Of a stretch of DNA of 64,000 nucleotides, positions 58,317 through 64,000 are shown piece by piece. Source of the stretch: Pseudomonas laurentiana (GTDB lineage Bacteria > Pseudomonadota > Gammaproteobacteria > Pseudomonadales > Pseudomonadaceae); the NCBI RefSeq assembly GCF_014648275.1, contig NZ_BMQU01000017.1, positions 1 to 64,000 of the forward strand, given 5' to 3'. Made by a program: the position numbers and the translations under genes. Under the pieces are notes generated by a model. That model made no database searches, was not told the DNA's origin, and saw only the letters and a program-made list of their open reading frames with translations. Position 1 is the first letter of the stretch; every line of letters starts with the position of its first letter.

Positions 58317-60659
58317 ATGCCTGCCACGTTTGCACACCACACCCTGGCCAACGGCCTGCAACTCACACTGCGTCATGCACCGCACTTGAAGCGCTGTGCG
58401 GCGGCAGTGCATGTGGCTGCTGGCAGCCACGATGCCCCGACAGCGTGGCCAGGGCTGGCGCACTTCCTTGAGCACCTGTTTTTTCTCGGCAATAGCCGCT
58501 TTCCGGCTGAAGACGGCCTGATGCGCTACGTGCAGCGCCACGGTGGCCAGGTCAATGCGAGCACGCAGGAACGGGCCACTGAGTTTTTTTTCGAAGTGCC
58601 GGTCGCGGCATTCAGCGGCGCCCTGGAACGGCTGTGCGACATGCTTGCGCGCCCCCGCCTGGACGACCATGCAGCGCAGTTGCGCGAACGCGAAGTACTG
58701 CATGCCGAGTTCATAGCCTGGTCTCGCGACCACGCCTCGCAGGCGCAATTCGCCTTGCTCCAGTGCGTTTCGGCAGGCCATCCACTGCGGGCTTTCCATG
58801 CTGGTAACCGCTACAGCCTGGGTGTTCAGCAGGCCGCCTTTCAACGGGCACTGCACGACTTCCACCAAGGCTACTACCAGGCCGGACAAATAACCCTGAG
58901 CCTGACCGGGCCACAGCCACTGAGCGAACTGCTGGCAATGGCCGAAACCTGTGGCCAGGTTTTCAAACCCGGGTTGAAAACAGCCCAAGCGCCGGTCGCC
59001 CCCCTGCAACTGTGCAGTGCCCCCACCCAACAGGCAGGCTTGCTGGACCTGCTGTTCGCCTGCGAACGCTTGCCTACCGGTAGCGAAGACGCCATTGCAT
59101 TCCTCAGCACCTGGCTAACCGACAGCCAACCCGGTGGCCTGCTCGCACTGCTGCGCGAAAAGGGCTGGGTAACGAGCCTCCGTTTCAAAACACTTCACCA
59201 GTATGAGCAGCAGGCCCTGCTGCATGTGCAGTTCAGCCTGAAGGATGAGCCGCACCGCTACGACGTAGAACGACTGTTTTTTGACTGGCTGGCGTTTTTC
59301 AACAACGCCGACTGGACGCTGCTGATTGATGAGTACGCCCGGCTCCTGAGCTGCCAGCAAGGGCGCGCTGGCGCCCTGCAACTGGCACGTCAAGACAGCA
59401 CGGGCAAAGCTCTCGGTACACCGGGCAGTGCTGGGTTGAGTGCGTTGCTCACCCAGCTTCGGGCTAGCGCATCCCCCCGGCGCGAAACAGCCACGGCTTG
59501 GAGGCTGCCGGAACCCAACCCGTTCCTGGTGGGCACCGATACAGCGGCTCAGGCTGCATCGAGCACTGCCGGCATCGCCTACAACTCGATCCTGCCGACC
59601 AAGCGCCAGACCGGCATCCTGTACCTGCGCTGGCAACTCGACTCAAGCAACCACGATAACCTCTACGCTCGGCTCAACACGGCGTTGCAAAAACTCACCG
59701 AGCGCGCAGCACAAGCCTGTGTAGAACTGGAGTTCAGCGCCTGCGCCCACTACTGGCAATTGCGCTGCGCTGGCGCCCCCAGAGCCGTCAATGCGGTCGT
59801 CACGCAAGCCCTCGCGGTGTTGCGTAGCCCTCCTGCGGACACCTGGCGAGCTGAGGTTGCCCCAGTCCAGGAACCACGGCTGATTCCGATCCGCCAACTG
59901 TTGCGACACTTACCAGAGGTTGTTCTGGGTGCGGTAAACGCAGCCACCCGGGAGCACGCCACAACCGAGGCAAACCTTGACGCCATGTGGGAACGCGCAT
60001 GCTGGCAAGGACTGGCTACAGGCTTTTCGGCAACCGAACGGCCTCTACTGAACATTCCCGGCAGCGCGGGCAGCCACACCCTGCCGCGCCTCATCAGTGG
60101 CAGACAGTGGTACCGCTCGACCGATGACAGCGCAGAACACGCCCTGCTGTTGTTCTGTCCGGTAGCCGATGAGGCTGTCGGACGCTTGCTGGCACACCTG
60201 ATCCAAGGGCCTTTTTACCAGCGTATGCGGGTTGAGCTGCAACTGGGCTATGCCGTGTTCAGCACCTTCCGTCAGGTTCAAGGCCATGCAGGGCTGTTGT
60301 TTGGCGTGCAGTCGCCGTCGGCTGGCCACGAACAGATCCTCGCACACATCATCACCTTCATCGATGAACTCACACTCTGGCTTGACGCTCATGCGGGTGG
60401 CCTGGAAAACCAACGTCGGGCACTGGCAGCGCAATTCGCTGAACCAGACATGAGCAACAACGATGTGGCCGAATGGGCCTGGCAGGCGCAACTGGCCGGG
60501 CACCCCAAACAGACCCTGGGGCAGTTGCAAGCGCGCATTCTGGCGGTAGACCTGGCAACCCTCAAAACAGCAACCGATGCCCTGCGCCAGGCTCATCAGG
60601 GCTGGCTATGCTTGGCCAACGGTACAGCGCCGTCCGCTGCCTGGCAGAGCACACGCTGA
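58317..60659 (+). CDS. pqqF: PQQ biosynthesis M16 protease
   Basis: Zinc protease that trims PqqA after the PqqE cross-link. The 780-residue protein has the inverted zinc motif HFLEH (near 49-53, in GLAHFLEHLFFLGN) and downstream ERATEFFFEVP with the third ligand region near residues 125-130 (REREVLHAEF). Typical M16 pseudo-repeat follows. It is upstream of pqqA on the same strand, with 159 bp between. Confidence 0.9.
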   Translation: MPATFAHHTLANGLQLTLRHAPHLKRCAAAVHVAAGSHDAPTAWPGLAHFLEHLFFLGNSRFPAEDGLMRYVQRHGGQVNASTQERATEFFFEVPVAAFSGALERLCDMLARPRLDDHAAQLREREVLHAEFIAWSRDHASQAQFALLQCVSAGHPLRAFHAGNRYSLGVQQAAFQRALHDFHQGYYQAGQITLSLTGPQPLSELLAMAETCGQVFKPGLKTAQAPVAPLQLCSAPTQQAGLLDLLFACERLPTGSEDAIAFLSTWLTDSQPGGLLALLREKGWVTSLRFKTLHQYEQQALLHVQFSLKDEPHRYDVERLFFDWLAFFNNADWTLLIDEYARLLSCQQGRAGALQLARQDSTGKALGTPGSAGLSALLTQLRASASPRRETATAWRLPEPNPFLVGTDTAAQAASSTAGIAYNSILPTKRQTGILYLRWQLDSSNHDNLYARLNTALQKLTERAAQACVELEFSACAHYWQLRCAGAPRAVNAVVTQALAVLRSPPADTWRAEVAPVQEPRLIPIRQLLRHLPEVVLGAVNAATREHATTEANLDAMWERACWQGLATGFSATERPLLNIPGSAGSHTLPRLISGRQWYRSTDDSAEHALLLFCPVADEAVGRLLAHLIQGPFYQRMRVELQLGYAVFSTFRQVQGHAGLLFGVQSPSAGHEQILAHIITFIDELTLWLDAHAGGLENQRRALAAQFAEPDMSNNDVAEWAWQAQLAGHPKQTLGQLQARILAVDLATLKTATDALRQAHQGWLCLANGTAPSAAWQSTR

Positions 60660-60818
60660 TTTTTACGCCAAAGAAAATGGAATTCATCCTAGATTTAACC
60701 TTTCAGCTGCGCATTTTTAGTAAGATAGCGCAATCTCGGCCACCGAAAGCCCTTCATTACGAGGGTGGACTAAATAAGTAGCCGACTACCCCAAGACCTA
60801 TCCGGAAGGAGTAATCCC

Positions 60819-60890
60819 ATGTGGACCAAACCTGCATACACTGATCTGCGTATCGGCTTTGAAGTGACCATGTACTTCGCAAACCGCTGA
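60819..60890 (+). CDS. pqqA: PQQ precursor peptide
   Basis: Substrate from which PQQ is built. The 23-residue peptide [20 protein letters not shown] plus ANR has Glu15 and Tyr19, the two residues joined to form PQQ. RBS GGAAGGAG precedes the ATG at 60819. It was too short for automatic calling. A hairpin separates it from pqqB. Confidence 0.97.
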
Positions 60891-60905
60891 GTTTGCGGTC
60901 AGTAC

Positions 60906-60929
60906 AACGCCTCGGTCAGCCGGGGCGTT
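60906..60929 (+). terminator. Hairpin between pqqA and pqqB
   Basis: AACGCCTCGG / CCGGGGCGTT (one T-G pair) with TCAG loop, then TTCATTTTC. It fits a leaky terminator that lets pqqA mRNA exceed pqqBCDE. Confidence 0.75.
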
Positions 60930-60957
60930 TTCATTTTCAGACGCGGCAGGAGTGGCC

Positions 60958-61869
60958 ATGTACATCCAGATTCTCGGTTCCGCCGCCGGTGGCGGTTTCC
61001 CCCAGTGGAACTGCAACTGTGACAACTGCAGGGGCTTTCGTGACGGCACCCTGCGTGCCACGGCGCGAACCCAGTCGTCGATCGCCTTGTCCGATGACGG
61101 CGTTCACTGGGTACTCTGCAATGCTTCGCCAGACATCCGCGCCCAACTGCAAGGCTTTGCGCCGATGCAGCCGGCCCGGGCACTGCGCGACACGGGCATC
61201 AACGCAATCATCCTGCTCGACAGCCAGATCGACCATACCACCGGCCTGCTCAGCCTGCGCGAAGGCTGCCCTCATCAGGTCTGGTGCACCGACATGGTTC
61301 ATCAGGACCTGAGCACCGGCTTTCCGCTGTTCAACATGCTCAGCCACTGGAACGGCGGGCTGGTCTGGAACCGTATCGAACTGGAAGGTAGCTTCGTTAT
61401 CGACGCGTGCCCGAACCTGCGCTTCAGCCCTTTCCCGCTGCGCAGCGCAGCACCGCCTTACTCGCCCCATCGTTTCGACCCGCATCCGGGGGACAACCTC
61501 GGGCTGATGGTCGAAGACCTGCGCACTGGCGGCACCTTGTTCTATGCCCCGGGCCTGGGGCAAGTCGATGACGGGCTGATGGCGAAAATGGCCAAGGCCG
61601 ATTGCCTGCTGGTCGACGGAACCTTATGGGACGATGATGAAATGCAACGCCGTGGCGTCGGCACCCGTACTGGCCGGGAGATGGGTCACCTGGCCCTGAA
61701 CGGCCCGGGTGGCATGCTTGAAGTGTTGGAACACCTGCCAACGCAGCGCAAGGTGCTCATCCACATCAACAACACCAACCCGATCCTCGATGAGGACTCG
61801 GTCGAACGCGCCGAACTGAACCGCCGTGGCGTCGAAGTTGCCTTCGACGGCATGAGCATCGTGTTGTAG
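60958..61869 (+). CDS. pqqB: PQQ biosynthesis protein PqqB
   Basis: Metallo-beta-lactamase-fold protein reported to hydroxylate the cross-linked tyrosine. The 303-residue protein starts [19 protein letters not shown] with the Cys pair region NCNCDNC, then [20 protein letters not shown], where the canonical HxHxDH is replaced by SQIDH. ATG 60958 is preferred to GTG 60952 because AGGAG is correctly spaced for it. Confidence 0.95.
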   Translation: MYIQILGSAAGGGFPQWNCNCDNCRGFRDGTLRATARTQSSIALSDDGVHWVLCNASPDIRAQLQGFAPMQPARALRDTGINAIILLDSQIDHTTGLLSLREGCPHQVWCTDMVHQDLSTGFPLFNMLSHWNGGLVWNRIELEGSFVIDACPNLRFSPFPLRSAAPPYSPHRFDPHPGDNLGLMVEDLRTGGTLFYAPGLGQVDDGLMAKMAKADCLLVDGTLWDDDEMQRRGVGTRTGREMGHLALNGPGGMLEVLEHLPTQRKVLIHINNTNPILDEDSVERAELNRRGVEVAFDGMSIVL

Positions 61870-61877
61870 GAGCAGAC

Positions 61878-62633
61878 ATGAACGACGCCAAAGCGCTGTC
61901 CCCCGCCGAGTTTGAACAGGCCCTGCGGGCAAAGGGTGCCTACTACCACATTCATCACCCTTATCACGTGGCCATGTACGAAGGTCGGGCCAGCCGCGAG
62001 CAGATCCAGGGCTGGGTTGCCAACCGCTTCTACTATCAGGTGAACATCCCGATGAAGGATGCAGCGATCCTGGCCAACTGCCCGGATCGCGAGATCCGTC
62101 GCGCGTGGATTCAACGCCTGCTGGACCATGATGGCGCGCCCGGCGAAGATGGCGGCATCGAAGCCTGGTTGCGTCTGGGCCAGGCCGTTGGCCTTGACCC
62201 CGAGCAACTGCGTTCTCAAGAACTGGTGCTGCCCGGCGTGCGCTTTGCGGTAGACGCCTACGTCAACTTCGCCCGGCGCGCCTGCTGGCAGGAGGCCGCC
62301 AGCAGCTCCCTGACCGAACTGTTCGCACCACAGATCCACCAGTCACGCCTGGACAGCTGGCCGCAACACTACCCGTGGATCGACCCCGCCGGTTACACGT
62401 ACTTCCGGACTCGCCTGGGCCAGGCACGCCGCGATGTCGAACATGGCTTGAGCATCACCCTACAGCACTACACTACAGTAGAAGGCCAGCAACGCATGCT
62501 GGAGATTCTCCAGTTCAAACTGGACATTCTCTGGAGCATGCTCGACGCCATGAGCATGGCCTATGAACTGAACCGCCCGCCCTATCACACCGTCACCCAT
62601 GAGCGGGTCTGGCACAAGGGGATTGCCCTATGA
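61878..62633 (+). CDS. pqqC: Pyrroloquinoline-quinone synthase
   Basis: Cofactor-free oxidase for the last ring closure and eight-electron oxidation. The 251-residue helical protein has the active-site residues in [15 protein letters not shown] and [27 protein letters not shown] precedes ATG 61878. It overlaps pqqD by four bases. Confidence 0.96.
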   Translation: MNDAKALSPAEFEQALRAKGAYYHIHHPYHVAMYEGRASREQIQGWVANRFYYQVNIPMKDAAILANCPDREIRRAWIQRLLDHDGAPGEDGGIEAWLRLGQAVGLDPEQLRSQELVLPGVRFAVDAYVNFARRACWQEAASSSLTELFAPQIHQSRLDSWPQHYPWIDPAGYTYFRTRLGQARRDVEHGLSITLQHYTTVEGQQRMLEILQFKLDILWSMLDAMSMAYELNRPPYHTVTHERVWHKGIAL

Positions 62634-62905
62634 GCTTCGATCGCAACCTGACCCCGCGCTGGCGCCCGGGTTATCGCTTCCAGTACGAACCGGCACAGAA
62701 AGCCCATGTACTGCTGTATCCGGAAGGCATGATCAAGCTCAACGAAAGCGCCTCGGCCATCGGCCAATTGATTGATGGTCAACGCACTGTCGCCGCGATC
62801 ATCACCCATCTGGACGAACAGTTTCCCGGCGTACCCGAACTCGGTGATGACATCGAGCAATTCATGGAGGTCGCCCGTGCCGAACACTGGATCGAGCTTG
62901 CCTGA
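62630..62905 (+). CDS. pqqD: PQQ precursor-binding chaperone PqqD
   Basis: RiPP recognition element that presents PqqA to PqqE. The 91-residue protein has the winged-helix pattern [46 protein letters not shown]. It overlaps pqqC (ATGA) and its end overlaps the proposed pqqE start. Confidence 0.95.
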   Translation: MSFDRNLTPRWRPGYRFQYEPAQKAHVLLYPEGMIKLNESASAIGQLIDGQRTVAAIITHLDEQFPGVPELGDDIEQFMEVARAEHWIELA

Positions 62906-64000
62906 CGTACCCGCCCCCCCACAGGTCGGCCTGCCGTTGTGGTTGCTGGCCGAGCTGACCTACCGCTGTCCGCTGCAGTGCCCGTACTGCTCCAACCCAC
63001 TGGACTTCGCCGCCCAGGGTCAGGAACTGAACACTGAGCAGTGGTTCAAGGTGATGCGTGAAGCGCGGGAAATGGGCGCTGCGCAACTGGGCTTTTCCGG
63101 TGGTGAGCCGTTGGTTCGCCAGGACCTTGCCGAACTGATCGGCGAAGGCCGCCGCCTGGGCTACTACACCAACCTGATCACCTCAGGCATTGGCCTGACC
63201 GAACAGAAAATCGCCGACTTCAAGCACGCCGGGCTGGATCATATCCAGATCAGTTTCCAGGCCAGCGACGAAGAGGTGAACAACCTGTTGGCCGGCTCGA
63301 AGAAAGCCTTCACGCAGAAGCTGGAAATGGCCCGTGCAGTGAAAGCCCACGGCTACCCGATGGTGCTGAACTTCGTTACCCATCGGCACAACATCGACAA
63401 GATCGACCGCATCATCGAGCTGTGTATTGCCCTGGAAGCGGATTTCGTCGAACTCGCCACGTGCCAGTTCTACGGCTGGGCCCACCTGAATCGACTCGGC
63501 CTGCTGCCAACTCGCGCCCAACTGGAGCGCGCCGAACGCATCACCAACGAGTACCGGGAAAAACTGCAGGCTGCCGGCAACCCCTGCAAACTGATCTTCG
63601 TTACCCCGGACTACTACGAAGAGCGCCCGAAAGCCTGCATGAACGGCTGGGGCAGTGTATTCCTCACGGTCACCCCGGACGGCACCGCGCTACCCTGCCA
63701 CGGCGCACGGCAACTGCCGGTGCAGTTTCCCAACGTGCGCGAACACAGCATGCAGCACATTTGGTACGACTCGTTCGGCTTCAACCGCTTTCGCGGTTAC
63801 GACTGGATGCCTGAACCGTGTCGCTCCTGCGACGAGAAAGAAAAAGACTTTGGCGGCTGCCGCTGCCAGGCCTTCATGCTCACCGGAGACGCCAGCAAGG
63901 CTGACCCGGTATGCGCCAAATCGGCCGATCACGGGATCATCCTTGACGCCCGAAGAGACGCAGAGCATGCCAACCTGTCCATCGACCAGATGACCTTCCG
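62877..64000 (+). CDS. pqqE: PQQ biosynthesis radical SAM enzyme PqqE, cut by the window end
   Basis: Joins Glu15 and Tyr19 of PqqA. About 374 residues are visible. The radical SAM CX3CX2C motif is CPLQCPYC (near 32-39), and the auxiliary-cluster cysteines are seen in [26 protein letters not shown] and near the end (DPVCAKS). The GTG start at 62877 overlaps the end of pqqD and has TGGAGG six bases before it. No stop is reached; about 10 more codons are expected from the usual length. Confidence 0.93.
   Translation, partial: MPNTGSSLPDVPAPPQVGLPLWLLAELTYRCPLQCPYCSNPLDFAAQGQELNTEQWFKVMREAREMGAAQLGFSGGEPLVRQDLAELIGEGRRLGYYTNLITSGIGLTEQKIADFKHAGLDHIQISFQASDEEVNNLLAGSKKAFTQKLEMARAVKAHGYPMVLNFVTHRHNIDKIDRIIELCIALEADFVELATCQFYGWAHLNRLGLLPTRAQLERAERITNEYREKLQAAGNPCKLIFVTPDYYEERPKACMNGWGSVFLTVTPDGTALPCHGARQLPVQFPNVREHSMQHIWYDSFGFNRFRGYDWMPEPCRSCDEKEKDFGGCRCQAFMLTGDASKADPVCAKSADHGIILDARRDAEHANLSIDQMTF

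Overview
This 64-kb window is chromosomal core DNA of a Pseudomonas, most like the P. putida group. Three things point there: the gene order rpsU-dnaG-rpoD, rpe-gph-trpE and lptD-surA-pdxA-rsmA-apaG-apaH-glpE; the lysine-catabolic pair davB-davA next to pqqFABCDE; and uniformly high-GC codon use. Nearly every gene is a familiar family in conserved order. I saw no prophage, insertion sequence, CRISPR array or toxin-antitoxin pair.

Layout, left to right. 1-164: a leftward, rrn-like promoter whose product lies outside the window. 165-4483: tyrS, an M23 murein hydrolase, anmK and erpA. 4640-12395: argC, hemJ, a short-chain dehydrogenase, a HIT protein, coq7 with a membrane protein, speD, an OsmC protein, vfr and a lipoate-ligase-like gene. 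12448-18032: the leftward block rpe-gph-trpE-trpG-trpD-trpC; gph ends in a Trp-rich, leader-like peptide just before trpE, and the trpE-trpG gap (a tailocin/pyocin site in other pseudomonads) is empty. 18190-25836: the agtABCD ABC transporter and the agtSR two-component system, with a GacA-type 18-bp dyad between them. 25916-29373: a DUF3530 protein, djlA, and the peptidoglycan-recycling pair murU-amgK. 29504-37064: a tightly packed envelope/maintenance operon, lptD to glpE. 37346-42295: prkA, a YeaH-type gene and a SpoVR gene, a stress module of poorly understood function. 42356-46189: cca, folK-folB, plsY and tsaD. 46390-50799: the macromolecular-synthesis operon rpsU-dnaG-rpoD. 50928-54762: the c-di-GMP enzyme rmcA and a CAU-anticodon tRNA. 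54763-58274: a repeat-rich gap, an Lrp regulator and davB-davA. 58317-64000: pqqF, pqqA, pqqB, pqqC, pqqD and pqqE, the last cut by the window end.

How parts connect. DavB and DavA turn lysine into 5-aminovalerate, and the agt system is known in P. aeruginosa for uptake of 5-aminovalerate and 4-aminobutyrate, so the window holds two linked arms of the same catabolic chemistry. Both agtB and davB carry an AANAANAA (Hfq/Crc-type) motif at their start. AnmK, AmgK and MurU are successive parts of cell-wall sugar recycling. The most interesting non-coding signals are the AgtR-type operator, the Trp leader-like tail of gph, and two tandem 31-bp palindromic repeats upstream of the Lrp-davBA locus. 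I found no convincing wholly new system; the least understood gene set is prkA-yeaH-spoVR.
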